A stretch of 64,000 nt of DNA from Pisolithus tinctorius (taxonomy: Eukaryota; Basidiomycota; Agaricomycetes; Boletales; Pisolithaceae): positions 62,001-126,000 of the forward strand of contig JANFAH010000034.1 in the NCBI GenBank assembly GCA_024663395.1, read 5' to 3'. The notes below the pieces were generated by a model that searched no databases, had not been told where the DNA came from, and saw only the letters and a program-made list of their open reading frames with translations. Positions 41,144 to 50,960 of this stretch are shown in pieces. The translations under genes were made by a program, and so were the position numbers. How positions within the stretch are numbered: position 1 is the stretch's first letter; every line of letters starts with the position of its first letter.

Positions 41144-43012
41144 TTGAGCATCCAGGAGCCCAATTTAGTCCAGGGTAATGATGCTGACCTATATTGCTAC
41201 ATGGATGATGCATCACCACCAAGGACATTGAGAATTCCAAAAAGCCAGGTGTGCATTATCAAACATCCTGGTGCTGGCAATGTGTGCCTTACAGTATTGC
41301 AGAACAGTTATCTGGAAGAGTGGCTTCCCTATAAGAGTAGATATCTGTCTGTGCTCCTGGACATGAAGGCCTTGCCAAATGTCATGGCTTGTTTTGTGTG
41401 TAAAGCAGAAGGGGCACCATATAGATGCATGGACTGTGTGCATCACCCATTGTCTTGTAAAACATGTTGCATCAAGCAACACAAATTCAGACCATTCCAT
41501 TGGGTACAAAAATGGAATGAAAGATTCTTTGAAGACTTCACTCTATGGCTGGTGAGTTCCAGTTTCAACCCATCATCTGTGATGACTGATATCATAGGTT
41601 GGTTTGGTGCTACACTTGGGCCATACCAGAGCACCATGCCTGGCAGGAGAAGGTTCTTGGGAAGATGCTGCCAGCCATGTAGATGAAGAGTGGGAGGACA
41701 TTGAGGCAAGTCAACAACTGGCACATCTCAACCCACTGAATGATAGAAACTATCTGACAGTTGTGGACACTGGCAGTGTGCACTTTTGCAATGTGGAGTA
41801 TTGCAACTGCCCTGGGTCTGAGGATTCACATCTTCAGCTTACCATGGCCAGCCTATTCCCCACTACAACAAAGGCACCAAGGATGGCTTTCACTTTCCAG
41901 GTGCTGGATGACTTCATCAGGGACAATGTTGCATGTGGAACCTCTGCCATGAACTATTATAGCAAATTTCAGAGAGTCACCTCAAGCGCATTTCCTCATC
42001 TAGTGCCAGTGAGTGTGATCACCCCTGGCCCACCATATGCCAAATCACTCATGCCAGTCAAAGAATAGGTATAGGGAATTGCTCAGGGTGTCAAGAATGT
42101 GGAGGCTCCTAAAGCTGTTGAAATGGCAGGGATTCCATCAACAGTTGCCTGATCCCTGGGCCAGTGAACTTGTCCTCTTCTGCCCTGCCTGTGCCCAGCC
42201 AGGGATCAATGTACTGGATCAGGATATCAATCTTTCTGAGTCCATATTCTATTCATTATTGCAAAGGCATTGTTAGCCTTACTTGTGTAGCTGGCAGTTT
42301 GCTAGGACCTTTGTGATGGATGGCAACCTCAAGGCCAAGCATATGGTGCCCAAGAATGCTGCCAAAGAGGCCTGGCTCATGGATGGAAATGGCTTCATGG
42401 TCACATCAGCTCCATACAAGGAATATTTGACTGGGACCATAAATTGAATAGAAGTCAGTGTTCCATGATCACTCCAAAGGCACCATACTGATTGCATCAT
42501 GCAGAAATCTGACTGTGATAACCACCAGGCTGTTAATCAAGCAAATGCACAAAGGAATAAGTTGGAATCAACTGGGATTGGTGGATGTGCCTGTGCAAGG
42601 CATGGCTGTTTTGCACCTCATGCACTGGTTGACTTTCAGAAGGGAGAGCAGTATGCACCAATTCATAGTCCCCAGTCATAACTAACAATATAGCAGGCAG
42701 GTCAATATGGATTACACTCTGGTCCATGCTGTGTACCATGGATTGGACCCCTGGCAACCAGTCATAACCTTTTATGACATCAATTGTCAGTATAGCAAGA
42801 ACTTGGCCCACTGGCTTGAGGAAAATAGATATCTCTCTCTGCCTTCCAGATTACAGATTCAGCTCAGCATTGGACTGTGGCATGTCCATGGCCATCAGAC
42901 AGAGTGCTTCACCAGATATGCTCCAAACTTTATTCCAGGTGCCAGCTGGGTGGACAGTGAAATCATGGAGACCCTCTGGTCTTCTCTCAACATAATCTCA
43001 CCATCAGCCTGG
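41144..43012 (+). pseudogene. KDZ (Kyakuja-Dileera-Zisupton) transposase, broken
   Basis: In order: a cysteine cluster (CFVCKAEGAPYRCMDC...CKTCCIKQHKFRPFHWVQKWNERFF), then LGHTRAPC, VVDTGSVHFCNVEYCNC, LDDFIRDNVACGTSAMNYYSKFQRVT, LLRVSRMWRLLKLLK, FCPACAQPGINV, FVMDGNLKAKHM, GGCACARHGCFAPHALVDFQKGEQ, VITFYDINCQYSKNLA, WHVHGHQTECFTRYAPNFIPGASWVDSEIMETLW, NIISPSA. These are the standard blocks of KDZ transposases with their CxC2-type cysteine cluster. An intron fits at 42010-42063 (GTGAGT...TCAAAG). Stops and frameshifts are many. A family-C element splits it after ISPSA. Confidence 0.9.
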
Positions 43013-44818
43013 TGTCACACACCAAAGGTGTTTGGTGACATGGACATGGATACAGCTGATGAATGGAGATGAAGATTATAGCCCTCATGTGAAGGACAGC
43101 CAGAAATGTTGGCAGTCATCCCTCACACAAGAACAAGTTGTCAGTGCCAAAGAAAAAGGAAGGAAGTGAGTTAAGCACCAATAAAAGTTCTTAAGCACCC
43201 ATGTACAGCATTCTGATTTTCAACATATCTCTGCCATTTCTGCAGATACTGACACCATTCCCAACTCACTTGTAGGGCTCAGCCATGTGATCCTACCTTC
43301 CAAAATTGGAGAGGATCTGCACACTCCACACACTTCTATGGCACTCCCTCCAAAAGACACTCATTTCACTAATTCCTCTGATATGGCTGCCTCCACATCA
43401 ATCATTTCACTTGTCCCCTTTGCTAGGGACCATGTATATCTACCAGAGTTCCTACCAGCTTCCATCCTGAAGCATCCTGGTACATCCCATCCTTGTCTGT
43501 CCCCTCTCAGCCCATCCAGCTTGAACAGCACATTCTGTTTGTCAGTATGACTTCTAGGAAGACATTCTTTGGTTGCCTCAGGTCTGTCATTCACTTAGAA
43601 AGGTCTTATGTGGTTGTTTCAGTCTCTCCAGTCCAAGAAGCATATGGATCCTTCCTTCCTGCTCCCTGCAATGTCTTCATACCAGTTTCATCCATCATTC
43701 TTCCAAAATTGTGACAGCTACAGTATAATCTACTGTTCTTCACACTCCCTGATTGCACCCATGATGAGTATGATGCATATTTTGCCTCCTTGCAAGATAC
43801 AGCAGAAGATGCTCCCCCTTCATCCTCTCTGCCAACAGAGCCTCATTCATGAAGTTTTTATTTGCTTCACTGAGAGGATGGTTTTGGGGGGAATGTTGTG
43901 ATCCCCTATGCTCCTGTCACCCCACAGAGCCCCAAAGCTTGACCCCTGTTGACATCTGACTCACCCTGTCTGCTTTTGGGATGTACTATATCAGCATCAG
44001 ATCAGTGCTGCCTATCTGTCATCCCACCTTGGCCTAGAAGCAATCTCTTTGAGATGTGACATGCACAGCCTCCCCCTAATGTGATTCCAGTGTGCTTTCC
44101 CAGTTCCTGACATTACTTGACTCATACTTTGACATTCTGACTGTCCTTGACTCACCTATTGCCAATACTTACCAATCTTTTGACTTTGCTTACTGATTCT
44201 TTGCATTTTGGCTTACTTATCCTTACCAATGCCTCACCAATGGTTTCTAAGATGATTACCCATTGCTTACATTCCTTACTCATCAGTTACCAATCACTTA
44301 CCAAGTGTTTGCACCTTGTTTTCCATAGGCAACACCCCTGTACTGTATATAAATCACTGTACTTAGATTGCTAAAAGAAGAAGACATCAGAGAGCCCCTC
44401 TTGCTTGCATTTTATCATCTCTTAGTGAAATCATTCATCAGCTTCAATAGTTGAGACTCTATTAAGGGTCTAGCTATCATCTACTTCACTTATCATCACC
44501 TATCATCAATATACTTCACTCCAAGTCCTCCCTGAGCTCAGTGCAGCCCAGAACATTGAATTAAGTCATCATCCATCCTTCTGTAGGCTGACAGCAGTCC
44601 ACCCTATTGCTTCCTCTCACATTCCTGCTCCTTCTTTGTCAGGAGCACCCCCAACCCTCAGCACCCATCTTTGAGTGTTGTAGCTCACAAAAAACCCACC
44701 CAGACAAAAGGTTCTACCATCTACTGTAGGTACCACATAGGCACACCACCACTCACTTTCATTGTCTTCTGTGTTGGTTTTGGTTGGTTTTCACCACTGA
44801 ACCCCACTTTGACTCACA
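43013..44818 (+). mobile_element. Family-C LTR-like element in the KDZ gene, 1806 bp
   Basis: It starts TGTCACACACCAAAGG and ends TTTGACTCACA. Flanks are CTGG (43009-43012) and CCAG (44819-44822). Restoring CCGG at both gives the conserved KDZ residues SARGM across the junction, so the TSD was CCGG and each copy lost its CpG in a different way. It carries a broken copy of the C ORF. Confidence 0.92.
43201..43870 (+). pseudogene. Family-C ORF, broken copy
   Basis: Frames 43287-43550 and 43493-43714 match the 220-residue ORF (ILPSKIGEDLHTPHTSMALPP; MTSRKTFFGCLRSVIHLERSYVV; EAYGSFLPAPCNVFIPVSSII). Small indels shift the frame near 43430 and 43540. Confidence 0.7.
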
Positions 44819-44822
44819 CCAG

Positions 44823-44868
44823 GGAATGGCAATAGCACATCATCAGAAGTTGCTGGACTTCCAAATGA
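44823..44868 (+). pseudogene. KDZ transposase fragment after the family-C insertion
   Basis: With the TSD it reads GMAIAHHQKLLDFQMN, the continuation of the KDZ SARGM block. It is then interrupted by the Tc1 element and resumes at about 47258 (FLE, stop, MVSPF). Confidence 0.75.
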
Positions 44869-45080
44869 ATGTGGCTCAAAAAACTGTCTGCATGTTTGCA
44901 TGTTTTACACTAGTTATGACTAAAGACAATAATCCCTAACCCTAGCCCTAAACCGTGAGTGTATGAAATAAAGTACTTACCCTTGGCTTTCTATGGGTCC
45001 AAGAATTAAGTGATTTGGATAGGAATTGATAGAATAGCAACCATTTGAATATGACATGTCATGTGGACAGTTTTTTGACT
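44869..45080 (+). repeat. Tc1-1 left terminal inverted repeat
   Basis: It matches the reverse complement of 47046-47255 with scattered mismatches and includes a telomere-like CCCTAACCCTAGCCCTAAACC at about 44934-44954. Confidence 0.88.
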
Positions 45081-45083
45081 TTA

Positions 45084-45858
45084 TGTCATGACCATGACAC
45101 TGACATAGGCCCCTAACACCTACTCCGCCCTCTTCCGATGCATTCCCATGCTCCTCTGACCCTTCTGACACACCTCCACACCTCTCCAAGGTCCCCTGTC
45201 CATGTTCCAACCAACTCCACTCAACTCCACCCTCAGGCTGGTCACATGGAGGCCAGACCTTCATCTGTGCCTCCTCCAAGGCCTTGGTCAGCTCAGTGGG
45301 CTGTCAGACTTGCAGCCCTGCATTCCAGATAGGGTTCCACCCTCATGTCAGTTTTTCTCCATTCTTCCACTCCTTTGGTATTTACCCTCTCTCCCTCATT
45401 GTAGTAGTTCCCTTGTCTCAGTAAAGGTCCCCCATTGTCCCTATCCTCTATCCCTTGTGTTGGAGGTACTGCTAACCTGTTATACATTTATTAGCTTGCA
45501 TTCTACACTGCCCCACCCCTGACCTACATTGTATATAAGGCTGCATAGTACTCCAATGTAATCAGTATGAATATCAAATAAAGTCCCCACTTCCAACTCC
45601 CTCTGAGTCTGCTCTACCTCTGAAATATGAGGGCTGAGCTCATGCAAGGCAGCAGTGCACTAGCTGAACCCAATGCCCTCTCATCTGACCTCCAACCTCT
45701 GCCTCCAAAACTTTCCTCTGTACTCCTCCACTCACTGTTTGTTGCATATCTTGCCACCCAGGTCAGATTCACTTCAGACTTTGACCACTGTACTCCACAG
45801 CCTAACCCACTCCTACTCTGCCCTAAGAGGAAGTCAGGGGTGTCATGCAACTCTGACA
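45084..45858 (+). mobile_element. Solo LTR (family G) inside Tc1-1
   Basis: 775 bp from TGTCATGACC to CTCTGACA with an exact TSD CTTTA at 45079-45083 and 45859-45863. TATATAAGG lies near 45533. It shares AGTATGAATATCA and a GGGCTGA...CATGCAAGG...GTGCAC motif with the Gypsy-3 LTR, so it is a relative. Confidence 0.93.
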
Positions 45859-45878
45859 CTTTATAAAAATCCAACTAT

Positions 45879-46895
45879 CTAGTAATTGGTATGAGCTCCT
45901 TTGGCCTTGATAACTGCTTCAACCCTTCTAGGCATGCTGTCTATCCTTTTTTGACACTCTTCCACAGAAATCTTCCCCCACTCCACTACCACCCTTTCCC
46001 ATAATTGATGAACTCCTGTAGGAGCACTCTCATAACCTGAGAGAGATCTTTTGAGGTGATTCCAAGTGTGTTCAATTGAGTTGAGGTCTGGAGATTGTGC
46101 AGGCCAGTCTAGAAGCTTGATATCCTGCTCTTCAAACCATTTCTGGGCTCTTCTAGAGGTATGCTTGGGGTCATTATCTTGTTGAAAGATAATGTCATCT
46201 TCTGGAATTCCAGATTCCTCCATGCTTTGAAGCAACCCTTCCTGCAAAATGGCCACATACTGTTCAGCATCCATCCTTCCCTCAACCTCACTCAAGACCC
46301 AAACACCATTCCACCCTATACATCCCCAAACCATGAGTGAACCTCCTCCAAACTTGTCTGTACCTTTGACCCCTCTGGAAATAAGCCCTTCACCCATCTT
46401 TTTCCACACATACTCTTGTCCATCTGACCCAATCCTGTTGATTTTGGTCTCATCTGACCATATAACTCTCTTCCAGTCCTCCACAGTCCAGTGCTGATAC
46501 TTAAGAGCAAAGGCTAACCTCTTCTTCTTGTGACCAGTGGAAAGCAATGGCTTTTCCCTCTTCACCACAGCCTTCAATGAGGCTTCTTTGAGGGTATTTC
46601 TCACTGTCTGGGAAGAAACAGGACTATCAACAATAGAGTTGATGAAATGAGTGGCTTGAACAGCATTTTTGGCCTTGCCAGTAAGGATTTGCTGAACAAT
46701 AGCTCTCTTGTTGGTAGAGGAAAGCTTGGAAGGGTGACCACCATGAAGCCTAGACCTCTCTGGTTGGATTTCCTGAAGAACCTGGGATACTGTAGACTTC
46801 CCTAGACCAGTCTGTGAGGCAATCTTCCTAGTGGACAGGCCAAGAGAGGCAAGAGAGATCATGTTTTGTCTTTGAGAGGTGGAAATGGACTTCAT
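45879..46895 (-). CDS. Tc1/mariner transposase, intact, 338 aa
   Basis: A full-length frame with no stop or frameshift. N-terminal paired-like helix-turn-helix region (ISLASLGLSTRKIASQTGLG, about 13-33; then PSKLSSTNKRAIVQQI). The catalytic triad is Asp148 (IWSDETKINRIGSDG), Asp240 (IFQQDNDPKHTSRRA) and Glu275 (WPAQSPDLNSIEHTWNHLK), with 34 residues between the last two, the DD34E signature of Tc1. GGGSLMVWGCI is also typical. ATG at 46895 is the natural start and gives a normal family length. No CpG dinucleotide is seen in the ORF and arginines use AGA or AGG. It cuts and pastes elements flanked by the matching inverted repeats, and could still be active if transcribed. Confidence 0.95.
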   Translation of the reverse strand: MKSISTSQRQNMISLASLGLSTRKIASQTGLGKSTVSQVLQEIQPERSRLHGGHPSKLSSTNKRAIVQQILTGKAKNAVQATHFINSIVDSPVSSQTVRNTLKEASLKAVVKREKPLLSTGHKKKRLAFALKYQHWTVEDWKRVIWSDETKINRIGSDGQEYVWKKMGEGLISRGVKGTDKFGGGSLMVWGCIGWNGVWVLSEVEGRMDAEQYVAILQEGLLQSMEESGIPEDDIIFQQDNDPKHTSRRAQKWFEEQDIKLLDWPAQSPDLNSIEHTWNHLKRSLSGYESAPTGVHQLWERVVVEWGKISVEECQKRIDSMPRRVEAVIKAKGAHTNY

Positions 46896-47045
46896 GGTGA
46901 TGATGAGAAAATGAGCAGAGGGTGGTGGGGTTTATATATGTTGGATCATACTCATTACATAAAGGTAACATAATAGAACCCTTGATGGATGTATGTAACA
47001 ATATAACAGCATGCCAGGGTCAATATATATAATCAAAACTTTAAG

Positions 47046-47255
47046 TCTAAAAACTGCCCACATGACATGTCATTCTCAAATGGCTGCTATTCTATCAATT
47101 TCTATCCAAATCACTTGATTCATGGACCAATAGAAAGCCAAGAGTAAGTACCTTATTTCATACACTCATGGTTTAGGGCTAGGGTTAGGGGTTATTGTGT
47201 TTAGTCATAACTAATGTAAAACATACAAACATGCAGACAGTTTTTTGAGCCACTG
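47046..47255 (-). repeat. Tc1-1 right terminal inverted repeat
   Basis: Partner of 44869-45080. It includes TTTAGGGCTAGGGTTAGGGG near 47171-47190 and ends GAGCCACTG followed by TA. Confidence 0.9.
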
Positions 47256-47257
47256 TA

Positions 47258-47511
47258 ACTTTCTTGAATAAATGGTATCCCCTTTCTTTATGTATTTGAA
47301 GTTTTCATTAGATGAAGAGTGTTGATCACCCCTCTGGCTGTGTCAGTGTGAACCACTTCATTCCTGGGAGATTTCCCTCCAAAACATACATGGCTCATTC
47401 TCATATGCATGCTTATGGCCTTCTGCATCATTTCCATGCAGCATACTTCTTCAAGAATCTCCTTTATTTTTTAGTGCTCAGCTGATATTCTGCAAGCTTC
47501 AAAGATGCTCT
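47258..47511 (+). pseudogene. Probable further KDZ fragment
   Basis: After the Tc1 end a plus frame reads NFLE, stop, MVSPFF and further broken text (SPLWLCQCEPLHSWEIS). Continuity with QMN at 44868 suggests KDZ sequence, but no strong motif is left. Confidence 0.4.
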
Positions 47512-47513
47512 TA

Positions 47514-49087
47514 TAGTGAGGGACAAAAGCGTTGCAATGTTTGTGAGGTCTGACTTGTTGCTGATGTAGCTTGGGCTATTCTGCACAGATAATTATGATA
47601 CCTATACCATTGGAAAGGGGTGACTCTAAGCTTTCCAGAGCACTAAGGTTCAATCCAAACAAAGCAATACATGCTGAGATACACCCTATTCTTTCCAAAA
47701 AGTGCATTGCAACACTTCTGTCCCTGACTGGTGAAATCATGAAATGTGACCTTTTGATGGGATTGAGGGCATGGAGGATGGAAAAAAATGCTTACATAAT
47801 AAACCACATGATCTTCCAGATGATTTGTCAGCATGTAAACAATGACAAACATTGGACTTGTACCATTAATCCTCCCTCTTTTACCACAACTCATGAATTC
47901 ATCTCTCTAGCTCACATGGTCATTTTCTCAAGGAATTCTTATCAAATACTGGTGGCCACCACAGTGCCATCATTATAACATGCTCTCAGAACCATCAGTC
48001 CCTTAAAAAACCTGCTGTCAGTCATTTCCTGGACTGTTTCCCCCCCCATGCCTGATGTGTTCTGGGACTAATCAGTACTTGGAAGGCTGAAAATGTTATG
48101 GAGGTCAATCTGGCACTTCAGAACATGATGTACAAACCAGTCCCCTCTCAACCAATGCATTTCTGGCACAGGGACAGTGGTATGGAAGTTAGGGCAAGAC
48201 AAAATCCTCTTTACCCCTGGGTGTCATCAGAAGGATATGCTACTGAACTGCCATGGAGCAAAATCCTGTGCTTCCATCTGGCCCTGAATATTGCCTTTGG
48301 TGACATATGACCAAATAATCCTTCCCCAGTCATCTACAGTTCAGATCAGAGCAAGATCTAGTGAACCCTCTTATGGTGCTCAGAGCACAAGGAGGATTTT
48401 GTCTCACCCCAACTTCCATATCAATGTTCCTGTGCCAGAAATGCATTGGTTGAGAGGGGACTGGTTTGTACATCATGTTCTGAAGTGCCAGATTGACCTC
48501 CATAACATTTTCAGCCTTCCAAGTACTGATTAGTCCCAGAACACATCAGGCATGGGGGGGGAAACAGTCCAGGAAATGACTGACAGCAGGTTTTTTAAGG
48601 GACTGATGGTTCTGAGAGCATGTTATAATGATGGCACTGTGGTGGCCACCAGTATTTGATAAGAATTCCTTGAGAAAATGACCATGTGAGCTAGAGAGAT
48701 GAATTCATGAGTTGTGGTAAAAGAGGGAGGATTAATGGTACAAGTCCAATGTTTGTCATTGTTTACATGCTGACAAATCATCTGGAAGATCATGTGGTTT
48801 ATTATGTAAGCATTTTTTTCCATCCTCCATGCCCTCAATCCCATCAAAAGGTCACATTTCATGATTTCACCAGTCAGGGACAGAAGTGTTGCAATGCACT
48901 TTTTGGAAAGAATAGGGTGTATCTCAGCATGTATTGCTTTGTTTGGATTGAACCTTAGTGCTCTGGAAAGCTTAGAGTCACCCCTTTCCAATGGTATAGG
49001 TATCATAATTATCTGTGCAGAATAGCCCAAGCTACATCAGCAACAAGTCAGACCTCACAAACATTGCAACGCTTTTGTCCCTCACTG
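47514..49087. repeat. Fold-back element: 1.57-kb near-palindrome
   Basis: Two arms of about 700 bp in inverted orientation flank a loop of about 170 bp. TA lies on both sides (47512-47513, 49088-49089). Termini read AGTGAGGGACAAAAGCGTTGCAA and its complement. Each arm encodes the same 135-residue frame (47571-47978 plus; 48623-49030 minus) with identical translation in that frame and in an antisense frame. Minus reading across the loop gives TVDDWGRIIWS, like the Tc1 transposase TVEDWKRVIWSDE, so the loop derives from a Tc1-like element. Confidence 0.9.
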
Positions 49088-49089
49088 TA

Positions 49090-50958
49090 ATTATTGAGTG
49101 TGGTAGTCCCTGCAAGATTTTCCTCCTGAACAAGTAGTGATCTTGGGGTTGCAGCATTGAGTGTACACAATGCTTTATGTATACAATGCTTTATGTATAC
49201 AAGGCTCAGAAAATATTGTAAATAAGTTTTATCTGTGTGTCTTACAATGTGAATGCCATAAAGTACACTTCATCCATGTAAACTTGAGATAACACCCCAC
49301 AACCTTACATTAGGTGTGTTGCAGCAGAGATTGGATATTGAATATGCTACTCTTATTTGTGACCATACATAGACTTTATTGGTCTTCTGGCTTTATCAAC
49401 AGTGGCTTTTCTGAAAACATCTCAGAATAATAACTCCATAAATGGTGAAAATATCCACTTGCAACAGTATCCACATGGATGTTTCGAGATTCAGTGGTTA
49501 ATACCACCAGACACATTTGTGAAAAATGTGACATTGTGGTGGCAGTTTGGATTTATATGGGACTTTGGAGATTGTCATATAAATTGCCAGATTCCAGCAA
49601 TGTATATGGGGTTATACAAAGGCAGCATGAATTCTCAACTTCTGATGGCAAGAAATCAGGTCTCAAATTTGAAGGTTGCATAGGACTATACAAGAAGACA
49701 TGAATATATACAATAACAAGCAGATTCCAAATTTCACAGGATTCTCCAAAGCAATAGGGGATTTCAAAAAGGACACTGGTAGGCATTGAGATGCTGCAAA
49801 TCAAATCATCATACTGGTTAGCAGGTGGAAACCAAGGGACTTACCAAGAACAGTGAAATGCATAAGAGCTGAAATTGTCTTATTTCATTTCAGGAATTTC
49901 TTTGCTGTTGACAGTAGAAATAGGACTTCCATCATTGTGGTAAAGAATATGTCTTACACATCTGGTTTTCCTGTGCTATACCCACAAGCATGGGGCATAA
50001 ATCATCCACACTTTCACCATGCTGCTGGAAGGCTGCAGCAATGTGTGCAATAACAGCTTTTTGGACACCTGATTTCTCATATTTTCTGACAATCTCTGTC
50101 AGATGCTGCTGCAAATCCTTCCTGTCATTAGCCTCATCCTTGACCTGCAACTGGAAAAATAAGCATTCAAAGACAATTACACAGCCTGTAATCATGAGCT
50201 TCAGATTCAAGCATCATCAAAAGAGATAATTTACCAATGCCATGTTCTGCAAGCGCCATCAGGGAAGGATGACTTGACATGGACAATATAGGGATGGAGA
50301 TGGAATGGTTGTCATGTATGATGGATTTCTATGACCAACCAATTCAATACATCATAGACAGCTAGGGGGGGAAGGAATTGGAACACACCACCTGAAAAGA
50401 CATCAAGAGTAAAACAGGAACCAATGTCAAAGTAGGAAAAAGAGTGACAAACCAACTGTAAAACATATGGGCAATGAATGAGTGTGGGATGTGGAACAAA
50501 ACCATACATTCTGGAAATGGGTTAAAATTTGGCAGGATTTTAAAAGAGTTATGACAACTAACATGCTGAGAGAGATGCAAGAGAAGAAATAAGCAAAAGG
50601 CATACTCCATGGGAAGATTGTACTGACATCCTAACACAATGGCTCAGCAATATTGTAAAGATACATGCACTGATCAGGCTCACCATCTATTTGATGAGAA
50701 GGCCATGTTAAAAGCATGCTAAATGGGCAATTTCCACAACACTCACTCTCTAAGACCAATAGGTCAAAAGTGAAATAGTAAGGATTGTGAATATATATTG
50801 TCCTCTAGCAGATGCTGAGACAACATCACTCACATACTATCAATGCAAGTGCAGTGGGGTAGGAGAGAAAATCACATTCAGCAACAATACAGGGCCACCA
50901 CATTTCATCTGTCCACTCACATTCTATGCATGCAAGTCAAGTAACGCAGTGGCAAATA
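49090..50958. other. Repeat-margin sequence, no gene recognised
   Basis: CpG-poor DNA with short frames only. A 16-bp direct duplication of ACAATGCTTTATGTAT lies near 49168-49199. A minus frame 50210-49932 (VKDEANDRKDLQQHLTEIVRKYEK, a charged helical look) could be an exon of a degraded gene; an intron-like boundary (TTGCAG-type acceptor) is near 50150. The frame at 49402-49683 has no recognisable motif. Confidence 0.35.
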
Positions 50959-50960
50959 TA

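Larger units (their letters stand above)
44869..47255 (-). mobile_element. Tc1-1: Tc1/mariner DNA transposon
   Basis: Inverted repeats of about 210 bp (44869-45080 and 47046-47255) end in GTGGCTCAAAAAACTGTCTGC. TA follows the right end at 47256-47257; the left TA is not intact. It encloses a complete transposase gene on the minus strand and was later hit by a 775-bp solo LTR. It sits within the KDZ gene. Confidence 0.9.

Noticed and set aside
47571..47978. The 135-residue frame in the fold-back arms as a coding gene
   Set aside because: It is identical in both arms only because the arms are identical. The antisense frame is equally long and no domain is visible.
49402..49683. A 93-codon ORF as a gene
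   Set aside because: No motif, no splice context, and it lies in decayed CpG-poor DNA. It overlaps another frame of similar length.
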